Shown here: piece by piece, positions 50,544-59,554 of the stretch
Layout of the letters: the number at the start of each line of letters is the position of its first letter
Position numbering within the stretch: position 1 is the first letter of the stretch
Virus record (IMG/VR): IMGVR_UViG_3300046542_000074
Span: 37,376 to 101,375 of that record
DNA: 64,000 nucleotides
Source of the DNA: a virus
Strand: one strand, 5' to 3'
Made by a program: the position numbers and the translations under genes
The notes under the pieces: model-generated
Told to the model about the DNA's origin: nothing
What the model saw: the letters and a program-made list of their open reading frames with translations, nothing else
The model's database searches: none

Positions 50544-51416
50544 ATGAAAGTTGAGTTCCAAGTAGGCGACATGGTTGAGGTAATCACAAACACATTTGAG
50601 GGTAAACACCCTCGTGCAGTGGCTAAGGGTACACGGCTAAAAGTCGTAAAAGAGCTACCACCAGAGGATGATGGTTGGTGGATCAGTAAGAATGGAGTGA
50701 AGCCTTATAACATGAATGTAAATCGTCATGACTTCAAACTTGTAAGTACAGGTACGCAGCTTCTGGATGTTGAGGTAGGTGATACACTCAAGTGTGTTTG
50801 TGTTGACCACTCCAATTGGTACAAAGTTGGTGATGAGGAAGTTGTTCGCACTAAGTTGTACGCTAAAGCTCCCCATAGTTACTGTGTTAATGTTGAGTCC
50901 AACCCCTCTAATAGTGTTTGGGTTGATCTGAAGCACTTCCGGGTCATTAAGAAGAAAGCTGATGAAATGGCTGACCCTGTAAATGTTGTAAACATCACTG
51001 TGAATCCAAGTGATAATACCCACCCTGATAAGGGCTTTAGTGAAGAAATTGGTAAGTTTATTGCGGACAAGTACAAAGCTGTACTTAGCAAGGATGCTGG
51101 CATGTTCCGACCTGTATTGGAAGAACGTAAAGTTGGTAAAGTGAGTATTGAGTTGTTTGATACAGGCTTCCCGAATGCTGTGTGGGAAATCAGCAAGCTG
51201 ATGTCATGGGCTGCCGAGAACAAAGGGTACAAACCTAATGACTGGAAGAGTCTGCCTAATGCAGAAGTAAGCCTGCCAGCAGCGGCAAGTCGTCACCGTA
51301 TTAAACCTTTGTTGGGTGAGAAGTATGATGATGAAAGTAAGTTGCTGCATAAAGCACACGAAGCTTTCAACGTACTTGCAGAACTTGAGTTGATGTTGAC
51401 TGGAGTTATCAAGTAA
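50544..51416 (+). CDS. SH3-like plus DUF5664 (dNTP diphosphohydrolase-like) protein
   Basis: The 290-residue protein has two SH3-like barrels (about 5-62 and 75-135) and a C-terminal domain with FPNAVWEISKLMSWAAENKG, LPAAASRHRIKPLLG and an ending helix, which resembles the DUF5664 dATP/dGTP diphosphohydrolase N-terminal family. It sits beside dUTPase and ThyX, in line with a nucleotide role. AAGGAGAATAGT precedes ATG 50544. Confidence 0.68.
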   Translation: MKVEFQVGDMVEVITNTFEGKHPRAVAKGTRLKVVKELPPEDDGWWISKNGVKPYNMNVNRHDFKLVSTGTQLLDVEVGDTLKCVCVDHSNWYKVGDEEVVRTKLYAKAPHSYCVNVESNPSNSVWVDLKHFRVIKKKADEMADPVNVVNITVNPSDNTHPDKGFSEEIGKFIADKYKAVLSKDAGMFRPVLEERKVGKVSIELFDTGFPNAVWEISKLMSWAAENKGYKPNDWKSLPNAEVSLPAAASRHRIKPLLGEKYDDESKLLHKAHEAFNVLAELELMLTGVIK

Positions 51417-51444
51417 GATTAAGTAAGTATCAAGTAAATAAAGA

Positions 51445-51473
51445 TTGCAATATAACGAGTGTTCCTGTAAAAT
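51445..51473 (+). promoter_or_regulatory. Sigma70-like promoter for the thyX-nrd genes
   Basis: TTGCAA (51445-51450) and TAAAAT (51468-51473) are 17 bases apart. An inverted repeat covers the -10 box. Confidence 0.65.
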
Positions 51474-51481
51474 GGACACTC
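51458..51481. promoter_or_regulatory. Inverted repeat over the -10 box, possible operator
   Basis: GAGTGTTCC and GGACACTC flank the -10 region with eight bases between the arms. This is the layout of a repressor site, but it could also be a leader hairpin. Confidence 0.45.
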
Positions 51482-51505
51482 AACCCCGAATAATAGGAGA
51501 GTAAA

Positions 51506-52219
51506 TTGTCCCAAGTTTCCAACGTTGTAGAATTCGACCAAGAGTACCTGTCGTTCATTAAGACCCGTCTGATTGGCATCACCACTCCCGTAGTTGATTT
51601 TATCCCCGATAGTGAAGGCATCCTCAGTTTCTGCGCCCGTGTAAGTAGCCCACAAAACCAAGACAACTTCGAAACAGCCAACAAACTTCTGGCGTATTGT
51701 GTCCGTCAAAGTCACTGGTCAGTCTTCGATATGGTGAACGTAGTTGTTGAAGTTGAAGTTCCTCGTGACATTGCTCGCCAGTTTCTTCGTCATTCGTCTA
51801 TCAAGTTCCAAGAATTCAGTCAGCGTTATGCTGAAGCCCAAGAGTTTGTGATTCGTGAAGCTCGCCTGCAAGATAGTAAGAATCGTCAGAACAGTATCGA
51901 CCTTGATGTGTTGGTGTATGAAGACGCTCAGATGTTGCAACGAGAGTGGAACAAACGACAACGCGAAGTTATCGACCTTGTTAAGAAGAACTACCAATGG
52001 GCAATTGATAACGATATCGCTAAAGAGTGTGCCCGTGTTGTACTGCCAGAAGGTAACACCATGAGTTACTTGTACGCAAATATGACAGTCCGTCAACTAA
52101 TCACTTACTTGAAAGTTCGTGATGATGTAGGTGTAACACAGAAAGAGCACGTTGATATGGCTCGTAAGATTCGTGTGGTTGCTTTGGATAAGCTGCCAAG
52201 TATTGAGGGTCTGGTATGA
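51506..52219 (+). CDS. thyX: Flavin-dependent thymidylate synthase
   Basis: The 237-residue protein has the ThyX fold signature RQFLRHSSIKFQEFSQRY (about residues 91-108) and QSHWSVFDMVNV before it. It makes dTMP from dUMP with FAD and methylene-tetrahydrofolate. It lies next to dUTPase and the reductase genes. The start is TTG 51506, with AGGAG upstream. Confidence 0.92.
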   Translation: MSQVSNVVEFDQEYLSFIKTRLIGITTPVVDFIPDSEGILSFCARVSSPQNQDNFETANKLLAYCVRQSHWSVFDMVNVVVEVEVPRDIARQFLRHSSIKFQEFSQRYAEAQEFVIREARLQDSKNRQNSIDLDVLVYEDAQMLQREWNKRQREVIDLVKKNYQWAIDNDIAKECARVVLPEGNTMSYLYANMTVRQLITYLKVRDDVGVTQKEHVDMARKIRVVALDKLPSIEGLV

Positions 52220-52644
52220 CAGAAGTAAAACAAAAGAAACAAGAAACATGTGAATACACTCAGTACCTCACACAACTGGATTTGGAACATCACCCGGACT
52301 TTGCTGAAGCTTGGAAGTCTCAAGACCAAACTAAGTTTGAGAAAGTTCTAAATGATATGGGTGTCGATCTAAGTTACGGTTATGAGATTAGTGTGTGCCA
52401 GTGCCGGAGTCGTATCTCACAGAAAGTTGAAACAGGTATGCGTATCAGCTTCCGTGAACGCTCCGACCAATACTGGCTGAAGAACGGAGCTGCCGTAGAA
52501 GACATCATTGAACTAACCCCACCGGGAATTGGTCGTTTGGGTATGATCAACGCCTTGAACAGCAGCCGTAATGTCGAGGAAGAACAACGACTGAAAGTGG
52601 CAATTGATTTTGATGAATTGGAAGAGAAGGAAAAGGCGAAGTGA
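52216..52644 (+). CDS. Hypothetical protein
   Basis: The 142-residue protein begins MTEVKQKKQETCEYTQYL. It has two Cys in SVCQCRSRIS and ends with a charged helix. It overlaps thyX and the redoxin gene by four bases each, so it is part of the nucleotide operon. No family is recognised. Confidence 0.58.
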   Translation: MTEVKQKKQETCEYTQYLTQLDLEHHPDFAEAWKSQDQTKFEKVLNDMGVDLSYGYEISVCQCRSRISQKVETGMRISFRERSDQYWLKNGAAVEDIIELTPPGIGRLGMINALNSSRNVEEEQRLKVAIDFDELEEKEKAK

Positions 52645-52883
52645 AGATTGAATTGTTTGGTGCGGATTACTGCGCAGGGTGTAAGGTTGTTGAAAAAGTT
52701 CTAACTCAACGTGAGGTTGCATTCGACAAACTCAACATTGACAACAGTGAGGTGATGGAACAAGCCATGCAACTGGGTATACGACAAATCCCCGTGACAG
52801 TGTTCACGTTTGAAAATGGTCGTGAAACAGTGGTTGGTGCTTCGAAAGAAGCGATTGACCGTATTATTGAAATTGTGCAGTAA
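52641..52883 (+). CDS. NrdH/glutaredoxin-like redoxin
   Basis: The 80-residue protein has the thioredoxin fold with active site CAGC at about residues 11-14 and the cis-Pro segment QIPVTVF. It would supply electrons to the ribonucleotide reductase encoded next to it. It starts with GTG 52641, overlapping the preceding stop. Confidence 0.85.
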   Translation: MKIELFGADYCAGCKVVEKVLTQREVAFDKLNIDNSEVMEQAMQLGIRQIPVTVFTFENGRETVVGASKEAIDRIIEIVQ

Positions 52884-52892
52884 GGAGTAACC

Positions 52893-53915
52893 TTGAGTAA
52901 GCCAGAAAAGAAGTACCTCAGTCAGATTGAAACACCAACCGATTCATATGTAACACACTACCCTTGGGCAACTGAGATGGCGATTCAGCAACAGTCATTG
53001 TTCTGGCCTGCCGAAGAACTGGGTGTAGATGAGGATGAACAAGACTTCCGAACTAACCTTCTTGGAGGTGAACTACACGGTATCCTGACAGCACAGTCTA
53101 TCCTGACTCAATACGAGTTGCTGATTGGTGGTGAAGAACTTTGGGGCGGTAAGATTGCTAAGCTGTTCCCTCGTCCAGAGATTCAACGGATGTGTGCGTG
53201 CTTCGCTAACGTAGAACTTGGTTCACATGCACCGTTCTATGCTTTGGGCAATGAAGTGCTGGGTAAAGCGACAGACGAGTTTTACACTCAATGGAAACAA
53301 GATCCAGTCTTGGCTGAGCGTATGAAGTTCATTAGTGAGTGTGCTGCCAGTGATGATGCTTTGGAAGTTACTGCTGCACTGGCGTTCTTGGAAGGTGCAA
53401 TTCTGTTTAGTATCTTTGGTTACTTCAAAGGTTTCAACAGCCGTGGTTACAACCTGATTTCCCACTTTGTCAGTGGTATCGATGGCAGTACAAAAGATGA
53501 GAACTTTCACAGCATCGCCTCGGCTAACTTGTTCCGTCAATGTAAGTCTGAGCGTACAGAGTTGGGCAATCACAGTGCTCGTCGTGAGAACGCACTGAAT
53601 AAGAAAATCGATAAGATTGCTTTGGACGTGTACAACCACGAACTGCTGATCATTGACAAGATGTTTGAAGTTGGTACTAACCGAGTGGTTAAGAAGCAAG
53701 AGTGCATTGAGTTCCTGCAAGATCGTTTGAACGTAGTGTTGAATCGCCTTGGTCGTCCTCCTATGTTTGAACGTGTACAAGGTGTGATTAGTAAGTGGTT
53801 CTACCAGCAACTGAGTACAGTAAAGATTCCTGACTTCTTTGCAGCAACACAACTCCAGTACACACGTAATTGGAAGAAATATAAACTAGGTTTTAAACGA
53901 GATTTGGTACAGTGA
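52893..53915 (+). CDS. nrdB: Ribonucleotide reductase class Ia, beta subunit
   Basis: The 340-residue protein has iron-ligand motifs ANVELGSHAPFY (with the likely radical Tyr at its end), FLEGAILFS and DENFHSI, as in viral NrdB. It houses the di-iron-tyrosyl cofactor and works with the alpha subunit. The start is TTG 52893, with AAGGAG upstream. An HNH-AP2 gene overlaps its stop. Confidence 0.92.
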   Translation: MSKPEKKYLSQIETPTDSYVTHYPWATEMAIQQQSLFWPAEELGVDEDEQDFRTNLLGGELHGILTAQSILTQYELLIGGEELWGGKIAKLFPRPEIQRMCACFANVELGSHAPFYALGNEVLGKATDEFYTQWKQDPVLAERMKFISECAASDDALEVTAALAFLEGAILFSIFGYFKGFNSRGYNLISHFVSGIDGSTKDENFHSIASANLFRQCKSERTELGNHSARRENALNKKIDKIALDVYNHELLIIDKMFEVGTNRVVKKQECIEFLQDRLNVVLNRLGRPPMFERVQGVISKWFYQQLSTVKIPDFFAATQLQYTRNWKKYKLGFKRDLVQ

Positions 53916-54436
53916 TTCACCCTCTTAAATCTGAAATCATGGAAAGGTTTGAGTATGTAGACGGTAAAATCCTCGTAAAGAAAGCCGGACAATGGAAAGG
54001 TAAAGTTGGTGAGGAAGCTGGTAGTGTGAGGGGTGATGGTCGTAGAATAATTCAAATAAAAGGTGTTAGGTTATTCACGCACCAAGTTGTTTGGTTGATG
54101 TTCAATGATGACTTGCCAGATGAAACGATTGACCATAAGAATGTTGATTGCTCTGCTAATGAAATCGAGAATCTACGACCAGCTACAACCACGGAACAGC
54201 AAGGCAACAAGAAGGTTCAGAGTAACAACACCACCGGGTACAAAGGTGTAAGTTATTCTGACACCAGAAACAAAACTAAACCTTGGCGAGCCTCCATAAC
54301 AGATCAAGGTAAAGCTGTACACCTTGGGTACTTCGCAACAGCAGAGACTGCTGCTAAAGCATACGACATTGCTGCGTTAGAAAAGTTTGGGAATTTTGCA
54401 CTATTGAATTTTAAGGAGTATATTGATGTTGTTTGA
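53912..54436 (+). CDS. HNH-AP2 homing endonuclease between nrdB and nrdA
   Basis: The 174-residue protein has an HNH part with TIDHKNVDCSANEIENLRP (about 71-89) and an AP2 DNA-binding domain (GYKGVSYSDTRNKT...AVHLGYFATAETAAKAYD). The GTG at 53912 overlaps the nrdB stop; ATG 53939 is an alternative. The end of its gene holds the AAGGAG of nrdA. It looks like a free-standing mobile gene inserted in the reductase operon. Confidence 0.85.
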   Translation: MIHPLKSEIMERFEYVDGKILVKKAGQWKGKVGEEAGSVRGDGRRIIQIKGVRLFTHQVVWLMFNDDLPDETIDHKNVDCSANEIENLRPATTTEQQGNKKVQSNNTTGYKGVSYSDTRNKTKPWRASITDQGKAVHLGYFATAETAAKAYDIAALEKFGNFALLNFKEYIDVV

Positions 54437-56156
54437 AGATATTATGGGTGAAGATATTGAGGAACTGCAACGTTTAGAGCAGTTGAGTAAGGAACGGAAA
54501 GAGTTGCAAGAAAAAGGGTATCTACCGTCGTGGTATACGACTCAGGGATATCAAATGTTCAAAGAAAAGTATCAGTACGACGGTGAAGAGGCTGTACTTG
54601 GTCGTCATACCAAGATCGCTCAGACTCTCGCCAAACACATGAAAGGTCGTGAACAAGAGTGGGAAGAGAAGTTCTTCCATGAACTGTGGGATGGTGTGCT
54701 GTCTCCTAGTTCCCCGGCGCTGGCTAACACTGGTACTGACCGTGGGATGATGGTTGCTTGTTCTGGTCAAGTGGTAGGGGATAGTGTAGAAGAGTTCTAC
54801 GACGGCATGAAAGAAACTGCACTGCTGTCTAAACAAGGTTTCGGTACTAGTGCAAACTTCAGTCACATCCGACCTCGTGGAAGCAAGATTTCTAAAGGTG
54901 GTAAGGCCAACGGTGCGGTACAGGTAATCAACCGTTACTTTGAGACTGTGTCTGATATCAGTCAAGGTGGTAAACGTCGTGGTTCGATTGGTGCTTACTT
55001 GGATATTGAACACGGAGACTGGGATGAAGCCTGTGACTCTCTGGCTCACGACCACAACGGTAAGAACTATGGTTGGATCGTTAAAGATACTTTCATTGAG
55101 AAGTTGAAGAACGATGATCCAGAAGCTAACCGACGTTGGATTAAGGCTGTATACACCAAGCTGATTACTGGCAAGGGTTACATCTTTAAAGTGGACTGTG
55201 CCAACCGTCATCGTCCAAAGATGTACAAAGACTGGAACTTGTTCATTGAAGCTTCCAACCTGTGTACTGAGATTATGCTACATAGTTCGGAAATGTTGAC
55301 TTACTCGTGTATTCTGGCTTCGTTGAACTTGGTACATTGGGATGCCATCCCTGAGCGGGAATCGGTGTTCATTGGTACTGTGTTCCTTGATTGTCTGTGT
55401 TCTGAGTTTATTGAGAAGTCTGCTGGTATTGCCGGACTGGAGAAGGTAAGAGAATTCACCATTAAAGGTCGTGCGATTGGTTTGGGTATTATGGGTTTCC
55501 ATACTTACTTGCAATCGAAAGGTATTCCTTACATTGGTTTGGAAGCTCAGTTCCTGTCTAACCAGATTGCCAAGCATATGCACGATGAATCGTTGCGTGC
55601 AAGTCAATGGTTGGCTCAAGAGTATGGTGAACCTGAGTGGTGTGCTGGTTATGGTGTTCGTAATACACACCGTACAGCGTATGCCCCAACTAAGACAACT
55701 AGCCTGCTAATGGGCGGTGTATCGGAGTCGTGGTTCCCTGATCCGGGTATGATCTTTGATGCTGGTAGTGCAGTTGGTGAGCTTCGTCGTATCCCGCCAA
55801 TCTTTTATAAGTTGATGAAAGATAAGGGTGTTTACAACGAAGAAACTATTCAAGACATTATCAACAACCTTGGTTCGGTGCAACACGTTGACTGGATGAC
55901 AGATGCTGAGAAACTTGTATTCCTTCATGCATATGAAATGGATCAAATGATTCTGCTTCGCCATGCGAGTCAGCGACAACGGCATACATGTCAAGGTCAA
56001 AGCTTGAACTTCTATGTACCAGAGGATGGTAGCGAGGATTTGATTGCGATCCTGTTGACAAAGCTATTGTTGGACGACAATGTAATCAGTCAATACTACA
56101 TCTACTCTCGCTCGGGTGTGGTGATTAAGGATGAATGTGTAGCATGTAGCGCGTAA
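54426..56156 (+). CDS. nrdA: Ribonucleotide reductase class Ia, alpha subunit
   Basis: The 576-residue protein reduces ribonucleotides to deoxyribonucleotides. It has the active-site Cys in MVACSG (about 108-113), NLCTEI and YSCILASLNL, and the C-terminal redox pair CVACSA. At 576 residues it is short against about 760 in E. coli and lacks an obvious N-terminal ATP-cone, so dATP inhibition may be absent. ATG 54426 has AAGGAG eight bases upstream. Confidence 0.92.
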   Translation: MLFEDIMGEDIEELQRLEQLSKERKELQEKGYLPSWYTTQGYQMFKEKYQYDGEEAVLGRHTKIAQTLAKHMKGREQEWEEKFFHELWDGVLSPSSPALANTGTDRGMMVACSGQVVGDSVEEFYDGMKETALLSKQGFGTSANFSHIRPRGSKISKGGKANGAVQVINRYFETVSDISQGGKRRGSIGAYLDIEHGDWDEACDSLAHDHNGKNYGWIVKDTFIEKLKNDDPEANRRWIKAVYTKLITGKGYIFKVDCANRHRPKMYKDWNLFIEASNLCTEIMLHSSEMLTYSCILASLNLVHWDAIPERESVFIGTVFLDCLCSEFIEKSAGIAGLEKVREFTIKGRAIGLGIMGFHTYLQSKGIPYIGLEAQFLSNQIAKHMHDESLRASQWLAQEYGEPEWCAGYGVRNTHRTAYAPTKTTSLLMGGVSESWFPDPGMIFDAGSAVGELRRIPPIFYKLMKDKGVYNEETIQDIINNLGSVQHVDWMTDAEKLVFLHAYEMDQMILLRHASQRQRHTCQGQSLNFYVPEDGSEDLIAILLTKLLLDDNVISQYYIYSRSGVVIKDECVACSA

Positions 56157-56162
56157 CAAGTC

Positions 56163-56196
56163 AAGCCCTGCACCTAACCGTGTGGGGCTTTTCTTT
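56163..56196 (+). terminator. Terminator after nrdA
   Basis: AAGCCCTGCAC pairs with GTGTGGGGCTT (with two G-T pairs) across loop CTAACC, then TTCTTT. Confidence 0.85.
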
Positions 56197-56211
56197 GTCT
56201 GAAATAAAGTG

Positions 56212-56240
56212 TTGACAGGGTGTTCTGGTTCACGCATAAT
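56212..56240 (+). promoter_or_regulatory. Promoter for the TelA-VWA region
   Basis: TTGACA (56212-56217) and CATAAT (56235-56240) are 17 bases apart, just after the nrdA terminator. Confidence 0.75.
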
Positions 56241-56273
56241 CCTCCCAACAAAATGAAACAAAGGAATTGACAG

Positions 56274-56567
56274 ATGATCCTAAACATGCAACAAGACTCC
56301 ACACGTAAATGGATCGCTTGTGTTGTGGCAGCCAGCGATGGTGTTCTCAGTAATAAGTTTAACCAGATGGTGAATGCTCCCGGTTGGAGTGATGAGACAA
56401 TTGACTTCCGTGTCACAATGAATGGTGTAGAATTCACCAATCTGGATGACATGTTTGATCGTCTTCACAAGCACTACACAGAACAGAATAATAAGATTCG
56501 TGAGTTAGAGGAAGCTCTGATTGACACTCCCTTTGATATCAAGGATACTGACGATGAACCAATTTGA
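56274..56567 (+). CDS. Hypothetical protein
   Basis: The 97-residue protein begins MILNMQQDSTRKWIACVV and has a coiled-coil end. AAAGGAATTGACAG precedes the ATG. It is the first gene of the TelA transcription unit. No family is recognised. Confidence 0.6.
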   Translation: MILNMQQDSTRKWIACVVAASDGVLSNKFNQMVNAPGWSDETIDFRVTMNGVEFTNLDDMFDRLHKHYTEQNNKIRELEEALIDTPFDIKDTDDEPI

Positions 56568-56588
56568 AGAACTAAAGGAGAAACAACA

Positions 56589-56867
56589 ATGAGCATTAAC
56601 GTACAAGACGTATTCACTAAAGTAATGAACGCTGGTATTTACAGCGAAGGCCAACAAGAGCTGATGTGTCACGCACTACAGCAGGCTGCTTACGATGGTG
56701 TTATCACCGAAGCTGAGTGGTGTGCAGCACGAGGTGAGATTAACGGATACCTCCGTGGTTTTGGTTCTCTTGGTGGTTTTCTGGATAAGAATGGTCATCC
56801 GTTCTACTTCACGGACCGATTGGCTATCTACTTGGATTGGGCCAACAAACCAACCTTTAAGAAGTGA
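56589..56867 (+). CDS. Hypothetical protein
   Basis: The 92-residue protein begins MSINVQDVFTKVMNAG and is helical first, then with aromatic residues (NGHPFYFTDRLAIYLDW). AAGGAGAAACAACA precedes the ATG. No family is recognised. Confidence 0.6.
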   Translation: MSINVQDVFTKVMNAGIYSEGQQELMCHALQQAAYDGVITEAEWCAARGEINGYLRGFGSLGGFLDKNGHPFYFTDRLAIYLDWANKPTFKK

Positions 56868-56877
56868 GTAGAAGCAA

Positions 56878-57210
56878 ATGAGTATAGTATTACCAGATTT
56901 CTTGGAAGACCTGATTAAAGCTGGCATCCAAGTCACGATTGAACAAAGCGACAAGTATGCGGATGGTTATTACTTTGACCTGAACCTTCAATCCAAGAGT
57001 CACATGCACTTGTTCCGTCACGAAGGTGGACAGTGGCGAGTGGACATGCGATATGGGGAAGAGTATGTCATTGAGGAATTCAGTGATTTGTTGTATTCCG
57101 CTAAGAAGGGAATGCACGGACGTGATTTTATCCACTACAAGTGGGAACAGTTGCTTGTTAAGCACGAATACCTTAAAGTACACATCACCACAACCAAGAG
57201 CTATTCCTAA
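56878..57210 (+). CDS. Hypothetical protein
   Basis: The 110-residue protein begins MSIVLPDFLEDLIKAG and has a beta-rich middle. Its ribosome site is weak (GAGTAGAAGCAA). Its stop overlaps the next start. No family is recognised. Confidence 0.58.
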   Translation: MSIVLPDFLEDLIKAGIQVTIEQSDKYADGYYFDLNLQSKSHMHLFRHEGGQWRVDMRYGEEYVIEEFSDLLYSAKKGMHGRDFIHYKWEQLLVKHEYLKVHITTTKSYS

Positions 57211-57527
57211 TGAACAATGACAAACCAAAGATCCTAATACTTGGTTTTGAACCCGGTGTAAGTTATCACGACATCTGGAGCCATACTTCTCGTGGTAAGT
57301 CAATGGTGTTTGGTATGCTGAAAGGTCTTGAAGCTGAAGGTCTGGTTGAACTCGTGTATGATATCGAGGCATACGAACCAAACTTTGACAAGCTTGAGGA
57401 ACGCTGCACTCAGTTCTGGTTTGATGAGGCTACAAACCTCCAAGAATCGTTTGACATGCACACACCACTTACGTACAATTCGCTTCGTAAGCCTAAACCC
57501 TACTACCGACAAAAGGAGCGGTATTGA
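57210..57527 (+). CDS. Hypothetical protein
   Basis: The 105-residue protein begins MNNDKPKILILGFEPGVSY, a Rossmann-like opening, but has no further motif I recognise. It ends two bases before the TelA ATG. Confidence 0.58.
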   Translation: MNNDKPKILILGFEPGVSYHDIWSHTSRGKSMVFGMLKGLEAEGLVELVYDIEAYEPNFDKLEERCTQFWFDEATNLQESFDMHTPLTYNSLRKPKPYYRQKERY

Positions 57528-57528
57528 C

Positions 57529-58659
57529 ATGAGTGTATTCCAACGAGCATCAGCTCAACCCTCAGTGTTGAAAGAAGTGAATGTCGGTTACGCAACTGAC
57601 ACAAACCCAGTCAACCTAAGCCCACTGAAGCCAAGTGTATTTGGTACACAGATGGTGGCTCCAACACAACTCCGTCAACTGACTGTCGTGTCTGATGATG
57701 ACATCGATAAGATTGGTGAAAGTGTTAGCCGTGAGATTGGGCAAACCACTCAAAAGATTATTGACAAGATGGCAGTGGGCAAGTTCGATGAGCTTGGTGC
57801 TATCCTGACAGCGATTAATGGTGAAGTGGATAAACTTGACCCAGCTTCGTTGCAGAAAGGTGGTGTTGTAGGTTGGTTCCAATCCAACTTCACAAACATG
57901 AAAGCAAAGTTGACAATGCGCCTCAAGTCTGCACAAGATGTCTTCACTGATCTTGAGGGTAAGATTGGTAATCACATCACTGTACAGCAAGAGTGGGTGC
58001 GTGATTTGGAACTGTTGTACAATGAAAACTATGCTCACTACCAAAAGATCAACGAAGAGAGTGTATCAGCTCAATCTCTTATTGACTATGTTGTGAATCA
58101 ACTGCAAACTTGGCCTGAGATTGATCTGAATGACAATACGGCTGCCATGCAAGTGCAGATGAAACGAGACGCTGAGACTCGCTTGAACCGTCTTCGTATG
58201 AAACTTGACAATCTTGGTCGCTTGCGTGTAATGACGGAAACCAACAGTCCAAAGATTCGCCAGCAACAGGATACAAGTCGGATGACTATCAGCACGTTGA
58301 AAGATGTGATTAGTCAGACGATCCCGATTGTCAAGATGGAATTTGCTATGTTCTTGCAAACACTGGACGTACAGAAGAGTGTAAGCCTGACAAATGAAGT
58401 ACGAAATCTTGCAACAAAGACGTTGACACAGGGTGCTGACAGCGCTAAGATAGCTGCCATCGAGAGTGCTAAGGCAATGAATACTTCGGTAATCACCACT
58501 GACACTCTTCAAACAATTCGTGCTCGTATGCTGGAAACAGTTGTCGAGGTTAAGCGGATTGAGAACACAGCTCAAGTGCAACGTGAGACTGATGCAAAAC
58601 TGATTCAAGATGGGCAAAAAAGTTTGTTGACAGCACTACAGCAAATGAATACAATTTAA
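57529..58659 (+). CDS. telA: TelA-like tellurite/toxic anion resistance protein
   Basis: The 376-residue, all-helical protein resembles TelA/KlaA. It has a Met- and Glu-rich core, helices with many Arg residues (RLNRLRMKLDNLGRLRV) and a C-terminal coil. ATG 57529 follows AAAGGAG; the longer reading from 57328 belongs to another gene's overlap. TelA proteins go with Ter stress systems in bacteria. Here it stands before a VWA, a TerC and a TerD protein, which supports one functional set. Confidence 0.78.
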   Translation: MSVFQRASAQPSVLKEVNVGYATDTNPVNLSPLKPSVFGTQMVAPTQLRQLTVVSDDDIDKIGESVSREIGQTTQKIIDKMAVGKFDELGAILTAINGEVDKLDPASLQKGGVVGWFQSNFTNMKAKLTMRLKSAQDVFTDLEGKIGNHITVQQEWVRDLELLYNENYAHYQKINEESVSAQSLIDYVVNQLQTWPEIDLNDNTAAMQVQMKRDAETRLNRLRMKLDNLGRLRVMTETNSPKIRQQQDTSRMTISTLKDVISQTIPIVKMEFAMFLQTLDVQKSVSLTNEVRNLATKTLTQGADSAKIAAIESAKAMNTSVITTDTLQTIRARMLETVVEVKRIENTAQVQRETDAKLIQDGQKSLLTALQQMNTI

Positions 58660-58681
58660 CACACCAACCAAGGAGCATGTC

Positions 58682-58888
58682 ATGAAAGAACACCAACAGA
58701 TGTTCTACTTTGATGCAGCTAACACCCAACCAAAGTTTGAAGACGCAGACAAGAACCACAAAGTTCTTGCCTACCATGTTGATGGTTTCTGGATGGAAGC
58801 TCGTTACACACAGGTACACCAGTACTCTGAATTCACCCACTGGATGCAGATGCCAAAAGCACCATCCGATAAAGACTTTACTTACTAA
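58682..58888 (+). CDS. DUF551-like small protein
   Basis: The 68-residue protein has FWMEARYTQVHQ...THWMQMPKAPS, the Trp-rich pattern of DUF551. Such proteins are common in phages; their role is unknown. AAGGAGCATGTC precedes the ATG. Confidence 0.68.
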   Translation: MKEHQQMFYFDAANTQPKFEDADKNHKVLAYHVDGFWMEARYTQVHQYSEFTHWMQMPKAPSDKDFTY

Positions 58889-58902
58889 CTAAGGAGAAAT
58901 AA

Positions 58903-59547
58903 ATGGAACTGCTGAATCTGAACAAAACTCTGGAACTGAACCTCGTCAAAGCCGGTATCACTATCGTGCCAAAGATGGAAGTCAAGATGGCACTGGACAT
59001 TTCTGGTTCGATGGACGATGAAATTCGTTGCGGTTGGGCACAGGATACAGTAGACTTGCTGTTGGTTGCAGCGATGAAGTTTGACGACAACGGTAAGATG
59101 GAATTTGGTACATTCAATACCCAATTCAAACAACTGGCTGATGTCACTGAAGCTGATGCTGGTCGTTACATCCGTGACAAAGGCATTCGTGCAAATGGTG
59201 GTACTTGCTTTGCTGATGCGATCAAGGATCTGAAAGGTGGCTTCGCCAAGAAGGGTTTCTTTGGTTTTGGTGCTTCCAAACCACAACACCCGACTCACAT
59301 TGCACTGATCACTGACGGTGATAACTCCGACAAGCACGAGTTTGAAGCACAACTTCACTCTCTGGAAAACACCTTTGTGCAAATCATTGCCATCGGTACT
59401 GGTGTGAACAAGCGCTACATTGATCAAGTTGTGCAGCAATATAAGAACGTTGGTGTGGTGTACCTGCCTAACCCTCGTGAAGTAACTCCAGATGCTTTCT
59501 ATGAGAAACTTCTGAATGACAAGTTCAAAGCTTTCATCGGCGCATAA
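58903..59547 (+). CDS. VWA-domain protein, TerF-like
   Basis: The 214-residue protein has a von Willebrand A domain with MIDAS residues DISGSM (about 32-37), a Thr in GGTCFADAI (about residue 99) and TDGDNSD (about 139-145), which bind a metal ion. Its first 20 residues (LNLNKTLELNLVKAG) resemble the start of the TerD protein at 60374. In bacterial TerF, a TerD domain is fused to a VWA domain, so this may be a shortened relative. The protein may bind partners in the stress response. Confidence 0.8.
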   Translation: MELLNLNKTLELNLVKAGITIVPKMEVKMALDISGSMDDEIRCGWAQDTVDLLLVAAMKFDDNGKMEFGTFNTQFKQLADVTEADAGRYIRDKGIRANGGTCFADAIKDLKGGFAKKGFFGFGASKPQHPTHIALITDGDNSDKHEFEAQLHSLENTFVQIIAIGTGVNKRYIDQVVQQYKNVGVVYLPNPREVTPDAFYEKLLNDKFKAFIGA

Positions 59548-59554
59548 ATAACAG

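Noticed and set aside
50544-51416. Evidence of a 2-aminoadenine (Z) genome
   Set aside because: A DUF5664-like domain alone is not enough, and no PurZ-type synthase gene is present in the window.
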